Source of the DNA: Iris pallida
Taxonomy: Eukaryota; Streptophyta; Magnoliopsida; Asparagales; Iridaceae
Direction of reading: 5' to 3'
Assembly (NCBI GenBank): GCA_029216955.1
Contig: JANAVB010006999.1
Coordinates: forward strand, 709,853 to 773,852
DNA length: 64,000 nucleotides
Shown here: one piece after another, positions 50,014 to 60,793 of the stretch
Numbering within the stretch: position 1 is the stretch's first letter
Layout: each line of letters begins with the position of its first letter
The notes under the pieces: generated by a model
What the model was told of the DNA's origin: nothing
The model's input: only the letters and a program-made list of their open reading frames with translations
Database searches by the model: none
Position numbers and translations under genes: made by a program

Positions 50014-51110
50014 TGTTGGCTTTTAGATAGCTTTTGGGTTTTGGTTATTATGTGAGTTTTCTTGGGTCTTGAAATGATCCTTTTCCCCTATGCTTATGTG
50101 CTGCTATTTTTGCTTGCTCAATGTTGGCTAGTGTGTACAGAAACCACAATTGTGTGAGCAAGTAATCCAAAACCAGTCAATTTGTTTAATAATGTTGTAT
50201 CATAAAGAATTTTCTTTTATAAAAGGATTATACTTCCGCGATCCCAAAATTTTAATACTGGAATGAAGGCTTGATTGTTGTTATTGGAGGAAGGGAAGAT
50301 CTAGGAAACAACAGGTTATGCTACTCTTACAACCAAGGTGGTTGTAAGAGCTTACAACTTCCATGTGGCGGCCCTCCACTGGAGAAGAGTGGGGGGGGGG
50401 GGGTTGGGACCATGTTAGCAGGAGGAGAGAGAGGTTGTAAAGATGGTTGTAGGCATTTGGTTGTAAACTTAGCATTTTTCAGAAACAAATTGGGCCCTCC
50501 CTCTTTCAAAGTCAATCCCATCACTCGCTCCAACCGAACAACTTTTTGGACTCCCCCTCACAAACTTGCACCAAAACTGCTGTCACCATGTGAAGCAACC
50601 AGTTTGTTGATTTGGCCATGGCCATGGCCATGATATGAAGATACAAAGTAGGAAAAACTAAAGCTGGTACGTGCAATGGTGAGTGAGTGCAGGCTAGTTG
50701 TGCCATGTGGATGTGGTCAATCTCTGAGTCGTCCAATCGCATCGCATCCACATCGACCACGTCCTTGTAGGTCCTTTTGACTCGAATTGCTCAAACTCAT
50801 TACATGTGTTTGATCGATGCATCCTAGGCACTAGGTGGCAAAGATCGATGGACACACACCAGTCTTCCAAACTTGGTCTACAACTGAGACATTTTTGGTT
50901 TCCTGACTCTCGTCTTCCTAACTATGACGTAAAGATATGTGAACCAATCCTCTAAGCTTAGAATTTTAATGTGAACCAATCCTCTAAGCTTAGGATTGGT
51001 TCACAACTTGGTATCCAAAACCTAGGTATAGAAGACTGCTTTGCATTCCTAAAATAAATAGAGTGGGCATTTATCAGAATCCAAATTGAATTCTGGAACA
51101 AGAACATATT
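50013..51110. other. spacer left of the Sirevirus
   Basis: No credible gene. A short palindrome CTTACAACCAAGGTGGTTGTAAG lies at about 50326-50348, with more GGTTGTAA copies to 50470. A foldback at about 50938-51002 has two direct copies of GTGAACCAATCCTCTAAGCTT, and the second forms a hairpin with AGGATTGGTTCAC. Confidence 0.6.
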
Positions 51111-52055
51111 TGAAGAACAGTTTGGCAACTCTAGAGGGGGGTGAATAGAGTATATATAGAAAAATGACCAATTAAAAATAACTCTTTCACCAATAAAAAT
51201 AATCAGAGTAAAGTGCGGAAAATAAAAGGAGATTAAAAGAGCATACGCAAACACAACAATTTTAACCTGGTTTCCCTCATGGAGGACTAGTCCAGGCCTG
51301 AGAACTCTAGCTCAGGATTCAAATCCACTATTTGTGAATAGTAGTTTACAACCGTGCCTTTACATCAGAAGAGCACGTCAACTTCTAACAGAGGATCGCA
51401 GTGGCGATTTGCTTGGAATTGTCCAAGCGACTTCTTCGACTCTTGCACAAGAATCCTAACTGAGAGATGCTGAGCACTCGAGACTTAGGAGGCTTGTGGC
51501 TAGTAGATGGGAAGGGTATGGCTTATTTCAGCTATAAGAGAGAAGAGAATAGAAGATTGGATGGTTTAGAATGAGAAAATTCATGCCCTATTTATAGTGT
51601 TTTTATAGGCAGAATTCGGCCAGAATTCGGGTAGGAAAATTCAAATATTTGGTCGTTGGACAACTAGCAACCAGCTAACCCTAAAATTAGGGTTCCTGAT
51701 TTCTAGGGGACAGAGTTCGGCCCGAACTCTGTGTGGAGGCAGAGTTCGGCCCGAACTCTGTCTCCAGAGCACAGAGTGGTTCAAAGGGGATTTTTTTGGG
51801 CAGTGTTTGGTTCAGTAGAGCTTGGGATTTTGGGTAGGCTGTAGACTAAGTGTCAAGAGCTCAGCATGACTCAGAGTACACAAGTCTAGACTCAATGAAA
51901 ATATAAAATACAGACTCGAAAACACACTGAGAACCGGAGACTGAGCTGTCGTCTGTCTTGAACGGAATGCAGACGTCGTGTGTCGTATTGAATTAGTACA
52001 GACATTATTTAGTCAATGTAGTCAATATTTGGTTGACTGTGACTTTGTGTCAACA
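51111..52055 (-). repeat. 3' LTR of the Sirevirus
   Basis: 945 bp. Contains a TATA motif CTATAAATAGGG on the minus strand (51586-51597) and two palindromes with arms CAGAGTTCGG / CCGAACTCTG (51711-51731 and 51740-51760). Bounded by ATATT outside and a polypurine tract inside. Confidence 0.95.
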
Positions 52056-52350
52056 ATCTCCCCCATATTGATAATTGACAAAATAATATATGTATATTTC
52101 AATATTCATACCTGGACACAGTTGATTGTAGCACAGCTCCCCCATAATCGATGCTGAGCTAGAAAGAAGAGCTCCCCCGTGATCAGTGAACGGTGCCGAG
52201 CTAGAAGTAATAGCTCTCCCCCGTAAATAATGCATAGAACCTGTGGCCTGATAGATAATATCTCCCAAAAGCAAAAACAAGCACAGATATACGAAACAGA
52301 TATACGAAACAGATATACGAAAATATACATAGTTCTCCCCCTTTTGGCAG
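52056..52350 (-). promoter_or_regulatory. multiple polypurine tracts upstream of the 3' LTR
   Basis: On the minus strand GGGGGAGA(T/G)/GGGGGAGCT occurs at 52056-52066 (adjacent to the LTR), 52135-52145, 52170-52180, 52212-52224 and 52331-52348. The LTR-adjacent one primes plus-strand DNA synthesis. Repeated polypurine tracts are a known hallmark of Sireviruses. Confidence 0.85.
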
Positions 52351-52646
52351 TTAGCAATATAGACTGCATATGAATGATAGAACATAAAAACTGCAGTATA
52401 GACAATTATGAGTGATGCAACCACACCAAGCAGAGAAGAAACAGTGTATGACTAAACAAAATGAGTCACTAGCATAAAGTAAAACTATGATAAAATGTCA
52501 TCCACAAAACCAAGTGTCAAACACACAACCAGAGTTTTGAGTACATAAAACCAAGGACATAAAACCATAAGAAACTAAATAACTGAAATCAAAAAGCATC
52601 AACTAAGATCATCAGCAGTAGCAGCAGCAGATCGAGCCAATCTCCA

Positions 52647-53915
52647 TCACGGAGCACGAGAAGGTCCTGGAGGGTCTGAAGGACCAGGGAAGGAGCGACG
52701 GGGGTCCAGAAAAGCAGCATCCGGATCCATGTAACGCATGACCCATGGATCATCAATGCGATGGCCCGCGCGCTCAGGATCCCGCTCCATGGAAATGTGC
52801 AGATGATGAGATATGGAGTACCAAATATCATGCAGGGAGTTGCCGAGGGCACTCATCTGTAGAGTAGTACGATAATCCAGCTGGGTCCAGCGCTCGTCCT
52901 CAAGGTCAAAACGCTCCCGGAGCATAGTCTGAATAGACTCAAGAGTGGCAGGTGGAAGTGGTGCATCCTGACCGAGTGGAGGGGCGTCAGGCTCCTCATC
53001 AGCAGACTGCTCAGAAGTCTCAGGAGAGGCGACGACTGCCTGAGAACGTCGTGCCTTGGACAGGAAAGCAGGAGCAGGCAAGAACTGACAGTCATGAATA
53101 GGAATAATGAACGCACGAAAAACCATAGGAAGATATAAAGGATAAACCAATGCTCGTGGTTTCTTCCTACAATTTATCATCCAGTCCATCATTGTCCTAG
53201 AAAGATTAAAGGGGATACGATAATGAAGGTGATACAAAGCAGAGATCTCAAAGTAGGTAACTTCATCAGTGGAGCCAGCTTTTGGCAAGATAGTGTTAAA
53301 AATGATTCGATGATGTTCATAGAAATATGGGTTGAGGTGCTTGGCCATAAGTTTGCGAGGACTTATGTTAGGAGCACATAATTCCTCCTTGAAACCTTCA
53401 AGAAAAGTATCACCAACAAATTGGAATTGGCGAGCTTCCACAAGCTTATCCCAAATATCGAGATCTTGATGTGCAAGATACTCGCCCAACTCAGAATCAT
53501 TGAAAGCAATGTCAATACCGGCAACCCGGGAATAGATGTGGGTTGCATCGAAAGTTAAATTGTAATAAAACATTTGGATTACGCTACGGTAAATGACAAA
53601 GTTTGAGGCAACTAACGCATCCAAACATAGATCACGAAACAATGATTCATATTGAGAAAAGATTGTAAAATTTATCGGATGTCCCCCGAACACCGGACGA
53701 GTCCGAAAGTCGCTAAACCATGCATTAGACGCGTCTAGCGACATAAATAATCGTTCGTCATATGTATTCGGATCATGGGGACGAGGCGGGTTGAACAACG
53801 GATGAATGGGTTGTTGTTCAACTACTTGCTCAATTGGAGAAGGAGGATTCGAAGAGGAAGCTCCCTCAGTTCGAGTCCTTTTCCCACGATTGGGCAAGCG
53901 AGGAGCCATTTGCAA
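52647..53915 (-). CDS. third ORF of the Sirevirus (putative plant transposon protein domain)
   Basis: An intact 422-codon frame between pol and the polypurine tracts, the position of the env-like ORF of SIRE1-type elements. The N-terminus is basic and Ser/Pro-rich (MAPRLPNRGKRTRTEGASSS). Residues about 60-290 carry DATHIYSRVAGIDIAFNDSE and LSRTMMDWMINCRKKPRALV, resembling the 'putative plant transposon protein' domain (Transposase_32). The C-terminus is Pro/Asp-rich with a segment (TLESIQTMLRERFDLEDERW) that could be helical. I see no convincing signal peptide or membrane anchor, so an envelope role is not supported. Unlike pol, this frame has no defects. Its upstream region (54221-54272) repeats the LTR palindrome, a possible promoter element. 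Function unknown. Confidence 0.75.
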   Translation of the reverse strand: MQMAPRLPNRGKRTRTEGASSSNPPSPIEQVVEQQPIHPLFNPPRPHDPNTYDERLFMSLDASNAWFSDFRTRPVFGGHPINFTIFSQYESLFRDLCLDALVASNFVIYRSVIQMFYYNLTFDATHIYSRVAGIDIAFNDSELGEYLAHQDLDIWDKLVEARQFQFVGDTFLEGFKEELCAPNISPRKLMAKHLNPYFYEHHRIIFNTILPKAGSTDEVTYFEISALYHLHYRIPFNLSRTMMDWMINCRKKPRALVYPLYLPMVFRAFIIPIHDCQFLPAPAFLSKARRSQAVVASPETSEQSADEEPDAPPLGQDAPLPPATLESIQTMLRERFDLEDERWTQLDYRTTLQMSALGNSLHDIWYSISHHLHISMERDPERAGHRIDDPWVMRYMDPDAAFLDPRRSFPGPSDPPGPSRAP

Positions 53916-54613
53916 AAAAATAGAGAACTTAAAATGGAGAGAAAGAAGGGGATATACCTGAAATCAACAACAAACAGTAGAAGAGAATGATGAGAAACCC
54001 CTTTCCCTTGATTTTGAGAAGTAATAGAGCCTTCTAGATCAAAAACTAGGGTTAGGATTTGAAGGAAAGAGTTTGGAGAGGTGAGGAAGGAGGTAAAAGT
54101 GAATAAAGGAGATGAAAATCCGAAATATAAGAGAGGGTTTTCGTTGGTCGGAAGAAATTCTGACCGTATGATCTAAACTGATCCAACGGCAGAGGCTGAT
54201 CCCGACGCTGGACCAATAGGGACCGAACTCGGCCCGAACTCTGTTAGGGGCAGAGTTCGGCCCGAGTTCTGGATTAGTGGTCCAGAACAGAAAACAGGCT
54301 GAAAAGATGAAAAATTGGTTAAGTGTTGAATAAAAATAGAGAGGATTCAAAAGTCAGAATGAACTCTTAGAAAAATAAATTAGGCAATATTAAATCGAAA
54401 CAACCCATATAATAAACAAGGAAATATATTGAAATTCAATATTTCGAATTTGCCATAGGTTAGCTGCAGGGGCCGGATGGTAGTCCTGAGGACTAGTGCA
54501 CCGTGTCGCTTAGGCTTTTACGCCTTGTTGTCAGAAGGACCCTTTCGGCTTGTACCTATACCAAATTCGTCGTAAAAGAATCAAAATATACTCGATATTT
54601 ACGCAGGTGAGTC
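53916..54613. other. spacer between pol and the third ORF
   Basis: Non-coding. It contains copies of the LTR palindrome half-sites at 54221-54243 (CGAACTCGGCCCGAACTCTG) and 54251-54272 (CAGAGTTCGGCCCGAGTTCTGG), and a gene-like leader for the third ORF. The tract 54470-54560 is unassigned. Confidence 0.6.
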
Positions 54614-57600
54614 TCAACTTATAACTGCTTCATCCAAAATTCCGAGTTCACGACAAAGGAAATTGAAGCGCTCTTCGGATAATGGCTTAGTAAAGAAATC
54701 TGCTAGCTGATGATCAGTGTCAATAAACTCTAAGTTAATCGTGCCATTTTGCTGATGATCACGCAAAAAGTGGTGTCTGATCTCAATGTGTTTAGTGCGT
54801 GAGTGACAGACAGGGTTCTTAGTCAAATTAATGGCACTAGTGTTGTCACAGAATATAGGAATATGCATGAAGGTAACTTATAGTCTTCAAGGGTTTGCTT
54901 CATCCACAGAATTTGTGCACAACAACGCCCAGCTGCTATGTATTCAGCTTCTATTGTGGATAGTGCGACAGAGTTCTGCTTCTTGCTAAACCAGGAGACT
55001 AAAGCCTTTCCTAATAAATGACATGTGTCGCTCGTACTTTTACGGTCGACCTTGCATCCAGCGAAGTCAGCATCAGAGTAACCAATAAGGTCAAATGATG
55101 TGGACTTGGGATACCATAGGCCCACTGTAACCGTACCCTTAAGGTATCGAAAGATACGCTTAACCGCGGTCATGTGTGATTCCTTAGGATTAGCTTGATA
55201 TCTAGCACATAGGCAAACACTGAACATGATATCGGGACGACTAGCAGTTAAATAAAGTAAGCTACCTATCATACCTCGATACTTACGTTGATCAACAGGT
55301 TTGCCGCTCTCATCTGGTTCGAGTTTGGTTGAAGTAGCCATTGGAGTGCTGATTGGTTTGACGTTGTCAAGATCGAACTTCTTCAGCATGTCCTTAGTAT
55401 ACTTCGATTGACAGATGAAAGTTCCATTAGCCATTTGTTTCACTTGCAGGCCAAGAAAGTAGTTGAGCTCTCCCATCATGCTCATCTCAAATTTCGTCTG
55501 CATACACTTGGCAAATTCTTGACAGAGGGTTTCATTAGTAGACCCAAAAATAATATCATCAACATAGATTTGAATCAGCAGAATAGTGTCTTTAAAAGAT
55601 TTTATAAACAGTGTAGTATCAATTTTCCCTTTTGAAAAACCTTTCTCAAGTAAGAAGCTACTTAGCCTTTCATACCAAGCTCTGGGGGCTTATTTGAGGC
55701 CATAAAGCGCTTTCTTTAGCTTGAACACGTGGTCGGGAAATTTGTGATTTTCAAAGCCAGGAGGTTGTTTTACATAAACTTCCTCCTTAATAAAACCATT
55801 CAAGAAAGCACTTTTCACATCCATTTGAAATAATTTAAAGTTTTGAAAATTAGCAAAAGCACAAAGCATCCGAATGGATTCTAGTCTAGCAACAGGAGCG
55901 TACGTCTCATCGTAGTCGATACCTTCCTCTTGGTTGTATCCTTGAGCTACTAGACGAGCTTTGTTACGTGTGACTGAACCATCTTCATTTACTTTGTTTC
56001 TAAAATCCATTTAGTACCAATTATCGAGTGATTAACCGGTTTAGGAACGAGTTCCCATACTTGGCTTCTCTCGAATTGGTTGAGTTCTTCTTGCATAGCA
56101 GAAATCCAAAATTCATCATTAAAGGCTTCAGAAATGTTTTTAGGCTCTACTTGTGAAATGAAGGCAGTGCTAGCAACGGAGTCTCTTAGTGATGATCTAG
56201 TAGTTACTCCATGTGAAACTTCTCCTATTACTAAATTTTCTGGATGAGAAGGTTTGAAAGAGAATTTCTTAGGCAAACCCTCCAGAGAATCAGTTTCGGT
56301 TGAAGTATTCATTGGAGTAGAAGTTGATGGCTCAATGTCATCATCAAGAGTACTTACTGCACTGTTATCTTCATCAAAAGTCACATTTGTTGACTCTTTC
56401 ACAATAAGTGAGCATTTATTAAAAACTCTATATCCCTTACTCTTGGCGGCATAACCAAGAAAGATACCATCGTCAGCTTTGGCATCAAATTTGCCTAAGT
56501 TGTCTTTGGTGTTAAGGATAAAGCATCTACAACCAAAAACTTTAAAATAAGAAACATTGGGGGTTCTCCCAAACCAAAGCTCATAGGGTGTTTTCTTCGT
56601 AATAGGACGAATCAGCACCCTATTTAAAATGTGGCATGCTGTACTGACAGCTTCTGCCTAAAAGTATTTCGAAAGTGAAAAATTATTCAACATGACTCTG
56701 GCCATATCGCCGAGAGTTCTATTCTTCCGCTCCACAACACCATTTTGTTGAGGAGTTCTAGGACAAAAAAATTCATGATCAAAACCATTTGCATTACAAA
56801 AATTTTCAAAATCATAATTTACGAATTCGCCTCCATGATCACTTCGGATTCGAGTAATCATGTAGCCTTTTTCGTTTTGAACTTTCTTTACAAAAACTTT
56901 GAAAACAGAAATAGCATCGCTCTTATTAGCGAGAAAGAAAACCCAAGTAAATCTCGAAAAATCATCAACAATAACAAATGCATAAAGTTTGCCACCGAGG
57001 CTAGCTATTCTACTAGGACCAAATAAATCTATATGAAGTAGTTGCAAGGGTCTAGTAGTACTTACAGAGTTGATGGAATGAAATGAGGATTTAGTTGCCT
57101 TGTTTAGTTCACATTAGGCACATATCGTGTCCTTTTTGAATGTGATATCAGGCAATCCTCTCACTAGCTTCTTGGTAGACAGCCTGGATATAGCATCCAT
57201 GTTGGCATGACCAAGACGCTGGTGCCAAAGTAGTCGTTCGTCTTTGTGGGCATATAGACATCTACCTGCATTGTTAGTATTTATAGAAAGATAGAAAATA
57301 TATATGTTGTCCTCTCTTTTCCCTTCAAAAGCAATGTCTCCTGTTGACCTATCATAGATGTAGCAACTGTTTTGTCCAAAGTTAATATCATATCCATGAT
57401 CAGCAAGATGACTAATGCTGAGCAGGTTATGCTTTAACTCGGTCACTAGGCAGACATCCTTTATTACAGGAGAAGGATGATGACCAATGATACCATTACC
57501 TATTATGTGCCCTTTGAGATTGTTACCGAAGGATACATATCCTTCTCTCTTCATCGATAGTGATGCAAAAAGATTTGCGTCTCCCGTCATATGTCGCGAG

Positions 57601-57650
57601 CATCCACTATCGAGAATCCACTTACTTTCAGTTGAAGAGGGAAGGTCCAC
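54614..57650 (-). pseudogene. pol of the Sirevirus (protease, integrase, reverse transcriptase, RNase H), broken
   Basis: Leftward: protease with WILDSGCSRHMTGD (about 57620); the integrase zinc-binding region with LLWHQRLGHANMDAISRL; the integrase core with VDDFSRFTWVFFL, RSDHGGEF and PRTPQQNGVVERKN (DD35E carboxylates); the integrase C-terminal region with KVFGCRCFILN; reverse transcriptase with ARLVAQGYNQEEGIDYDETY, FKLFQMDVKSAFLNG and QIYVDDIIFGST (the YVDD active site, near 55560); and RNase H with GYSDADFAGC and STIEAEYIAA. Breaks: TAA at 57114-57116, TAG at 56658-56660, a one-base frameshift near 55990-56010, TAA at 55690-55692 and a frameshift near 54823-54868. The protease frame opens 23 nt before gag ends, in a different frame, so gag-pol fusion would also need a shift. 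No functional polyprotein is possible from this copy. Confidence 0.92.
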
Positions 57651-59748
57651 CTACATCAAAAGTAGATGTGACCTTTGGTACCCGAGTTCTTGAGGGTCCT
57701 GAAAAGTTAGTCTTTGGAAACCAAGTATATATTTTTTTATCTACAAGTCTTCTAAATTTGCACTGTGGAGAGATGTGTCCATGTAATCCACAGTAAGTAC
57801 AGATAGCATTCTTATTTATACTAGGAGCATGAGAATAATATCTATAAGCAACAGGATGAGGATGGTCATGATGTGAAGAGTTAGCATGGTGATGATGATT
57901 ATGCATAGAATGAGTGGCATGGTGATGATGTCTATGAGGCATATCATGATGGTATTGTCTATGATGTGTGACATGCTGATATTGTCTATATGGCATGGCA
58001 TGATGATTTTGTCTATATGGCATATGATGATCTTGTCTATATGGCATTGCATGATGATCTTGTCTATATGGCATGGCATGATGATTCCTATGTGTGGAGT
58101 GATGTTGATTGCGTCTTTGTGCATGATGATTGTGTACTGAGTGAGAATTATTCTTCCGTGCATGTGGTTTGTGAAAGTTTGTGTATATAAATGCATGGTT
58201 ATGTGCTGCATGAGAATGACGTGGTTGACTAGCATGAGTGGTGTTGTGCCCATGAGATTGGGTTTGAGGTTGAACAACCTGTTTACCCAATTTGGTTTCT
58301 AATCTTTTAGAAACAGCTTGCAGTTCATTAACCTTAATATTTAAGCCATATATCTTAGTCATGGAAATCTTGTTTCTACTCTTTTCTTCAGCAAGCAACG
58401 TGTTGAGTGTAGTGATTTCTTGAGTTTGTTGCTCAATACGTGCTTCAGCATCATGTAAGCTTAATTTAAGCTTGGATACTTCATCAGGGTCATTAGTGGG
58501 TGTCGTGTTTCTAACATTATCAAGAAGTAAGGAAATTCTTTGTATCTCATCTTCAAGACTTTTGATTTTGTCCTTGGCATGTTTGTATTTACCGATGACC
58601 TTTTTGTGATCATCGAGTAAATCAGTGAAAGCATCGCCAAGTTCATCAAAAGAGAAGTCATCAAGAGTTTCGTTAGCTACCTTGTTGGAAGTTGCCATTA
58701 GGCACACATTTGCTATATCTTGAGGAGAGCCTTTTTCTTCCTCGGAGTCACTCGCTTCACTTTCATGCCAAATTCCTGTGTTGGCATATTTCTTTGATGA
58801 GTTCTTTTTGTATGGCTTCTCATAGCGGTTGCTCTTCTTCAAGAATGGGCAGTCTTTTCGGACATGTCCAGTCTTCTTGCAACCGTAACAGGTTGGCTCT
58901 TCTTCATCATCTTCTTGTGAATCTTTCTTCCTTCGATTGAAGCGAAGGAATTTTCTGAAGTTGCGAACCATGAGAGCTTGGTCTTCATCATCCGAGTTAT
59001 CGTCTTCGGTCTCATCGTGATCAGCCCTTCGTCGATGAGCTTTGAGTGCGATCTCCCTGGTCTTCGGAGCAGGCTCTTCGAAGTCCTTGAGGTCAAGCTC
59101 GTGAGTCATGAGCTTACCCATCAAGGTCTCCATTGACATTGATGTGAGATCGTTTCCTTCTATGATGGCCGTCACCTTAGGGTTCCAAATCTTTGGCAAC
59201 CCTCTGAGTAACTTACGAATCTTCTCCTGGTTTGAGTACTGCTTACCAAGCAAGGATAGAGGATTGATGATGTCGAGGAATCTTGTAATCATTTGAGTGA
59301 TCGTCTCATTTGGCTTCATCTTGAAGGCTTCGTATTCTTGAGTGAGACGGCTTATTTTAGATTCCTTGACTTGTGTAGTTCCCTCATGCGTCACTTCTAG
59401 AAGTCTCCATACTTCATGAGCAGTGGTGCATGTGGAGACCCTGTTGAATTCATTCCTGTCTATAGCACAGAATAAAGCATTAATAGCCCTAGCATCTAGA
59501 CTTGCCTGTTTCTTCTCTTCGACAGAATATTTGTCGTGTGGTTTCTCAATGAGGTCACCATCGACAACTATCCTGACGGGCTTTTTGTAACTGTCAGTGA
59601 CGACAGTCCACAGGTCAAAGTCTAGAGACTTAAGATAGAAGCTCATCCTTGTTTTCCAATATGTATAGTTAGTTCCATCAAATAGGGGAGGCCTATGAGT
59701 GGACTGACCTTCACCATGATTGGAAATCAAGGATTGTGTGGTTGCCAT
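57628..59748 (-). CDS. gag of the Sirevirus
   Basis: Intact 706-codon frame starting 41 bp inside the primer-binding site. Residues 20-235 are a Copia Gag core (LFDGTNYTYWKTRMSFYLKS; EVWRLLEVTHEGTTQVKESK; KIRKLLRGLPKIW). A zinc knuckle CYGCKKTGHVRKDC lies at about 287-300. Residues about 395-500 form a probable coiled coil (KYKHAKDKIKSLEDEIQRIS; LHDAEARIEQQTQEITTLNT). Residues about 530-655 are extremely His-rich with tandem HHAMPYRQ-type units. A second knuckle CTYCGLHGHISPQC follows before the C-terminus. Gag packages the element RNA in cytoplasmic particles. The long Gag with extra C-terminal regions is usual for Sireviruses; the His-rich repeat block looks unusual to me. Confidence 0.92.
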   Translation of the reverse strand: MATTQSLISNHGEGQSTHRPPLFDGTNYTYWKTRMSFYLKSLDFDLWTVVTDSYKKPVRIVVDGDLIEKPHDKYSVEEKKQASLDARAINALFCAIDRNEFNRVSTCTTAHEVWRLLEVTHEGTTQVKESKISRLTQEYEAFKMKPNETITQMITRFLDIINPLSLLGKQYSNQEKIRKLLRGLPKIWNPKVTAIIEGNDLTSMSMETLMGKLMTHELDLKDFEEPAPKTREIALKAHRRRADHDETEDDNSDDEDQALMVRNFRKFLRFNRRKKDSQEDDEEEPTCYGCKKTGHVRKDCPFLKKSNRYEKPYKKNSSKKYANTGIWHESEASDSEEEKGSPQDIANVCLMATSNKVANETLDDFSFDELGDAFTDLLDDHKKVIGKYKHAKDKIKSLEDEIQRISLLLDNVRNTTPTNDPDEVSKLKLSLHDAEARIEQQTQEITTLNTLLAEEKSRNKISMTKIYGLNIKVNELQAVSKRLETKLGKQVVQPQTQSHGHNTTHASQPRHSHAAHNHAFIYTNFHKPHARKNNSHSVHNHHAQRRNQHHSTHRNHHAMPYRQDHHAMPYRQDHHMPYRQNHHAMPYRQYQHVTHHRQYHHDMPHRHHHHATHSMHNHHHHANSSHHDHPHPVAYRYYSHAPSINKNAICTYCGLHGHISPQCKFRRLVDKKIYTWFPKTNFSGPSRTRVPKVTSTFDVGGPSLFN

Positions 59749-59789
59749 GGATCAGCTCTTAGGATGTTAGTCCTTAAAAAGAGAACAGA

Positions 59790-59801
59790 GCTCTGATACC
59801 A
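59790..59801 (-). promoter_or_regulatory. primer-binding site (Met-tRNA)
   Basis: GCTCTGATACCA on the plus strand is TGGTATCAGAGC on the minus strand, complementary to the 3' end of plant initiator Met-tRNA. It lies two bases inside the 5' LTR. Confidence 0.95.
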
Positions 59802-59803
59802 AT

Positions 59804-60750
59804 TGAAGAACAGTTTGGCAACTCTAGAGGGGGGTGAATAGAGTATATATAGAAAAATGACCAATTAAAAATAACTCTTTCACCAATAAAAAATAATCAG
59901 AGTAAAGTGCGGAAAATAAAAGGAGATTAAAAGAGCATACGCAAACACAACAATTTTAACCTGGTTTCCCTCGTGGAGGACTAGTCCAGGCCTGAGAACT
60001 CTAGCTCAGGATTCAAATCCACTATTTGTGAAATAGTAGTTTACAACCGTGCCTTTACTTCAGAAGAGCACGTCAACTTCTAACAGAGGATCGCAGTGGC
60101 GATTTGCTTGGAATTGTCCAAGCGACTTCTTCGACTCTTGTACAAGAATCCTAACTGAGAGATGCTGAGCACTCGAGACTTAGAAGGCTTGTGGCTAGTA
60201 GATGGGAAGGGTATGGCTTATTTCAGCTATAAGAGAGAAGAGAATAGAAGATTGGATGGTTTAGAATGAGAAAATTCATGCCCTATTTATAGTGTTTTTA
60301 TAGGCATAATTCGGCCAGAATTCGAGTAGAAAAATTCAAATATTTGGCCGTTGGACAACTAGCAACCAGCTAACCCTAAAATTAGGGTTCCTGATTTCTA
60401 GGGGACAGAGTTCGGCCCGAACTCTGTGTGGAGGCAGAGTTCGGCCCGAACTCTGTCTCCAGAGCACAGAGTGGTTCAAAGGGGATTTTTTTGGACAGTG
60501 TTTGGTTTAGTGGAGCTTGGGATTTTGGGTAGGCTGTAGACTAAGTGTCAAGAGCTCAGCATGACTCAGAGTACACAAGTCTAGACTCAATGAAAATATA
60601 AAATACAGACTCGAAAACACACTGAGAACCGGAGACTGAGCTGTCGTCTGTCTTGAACGGAATGCAGAAGTCGTGTGTCGTATTGAATTAATACAGACAT
60701 TATTTAGTCAATGTAGTCAATATTTGGTTGACTGTGACTTTGTGTCAACA
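59804..60750 (-). repeat. 5' LTR of the Sirevirus
   Basis: 947 bp, near-identical to the 3' LTR. TATA motif at 60281-60292; palindromes at 60406-60426 and 60435-60455. Ends GTGTCAACA, followed by the ATATT target duplication. Confidence 0.95.
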
Positions 60751-60793
60751 ATATTATCCATAAGAACAAATAAAGCATGTTAAAAGAAATTAA

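Larger units (their letters stand above)
51111..60750 (-). mobile_element. Sirevirus (Ty1/Copia, SIRE/Maximus-type) retrotransposon, structurally complete
   Basis: Two LTRs (51111-52055 and 59804-60750), TG…CA ends and a perfect ATATT target duplication (51106-51110 and 60751-60755). The primer-binding site (59790-59801) matches initiator Met-tRNA. Several polypurine tracts precede the 3' LTR. Leftward order: gag, protease, integrase, reverse transcriptase, RNase H, then a third ORF. The long Gag with two zinc knuckles, the multiple polypurine tracts and the env-position ORF identify the Sirevirus lineage. By eye the LTRs differ at roughly a dozen sites, implying a fairly recent insertion, yet pol carries stops and frameshifts, so it depends on helpers or has decayed. 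Confidence 0.93.
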
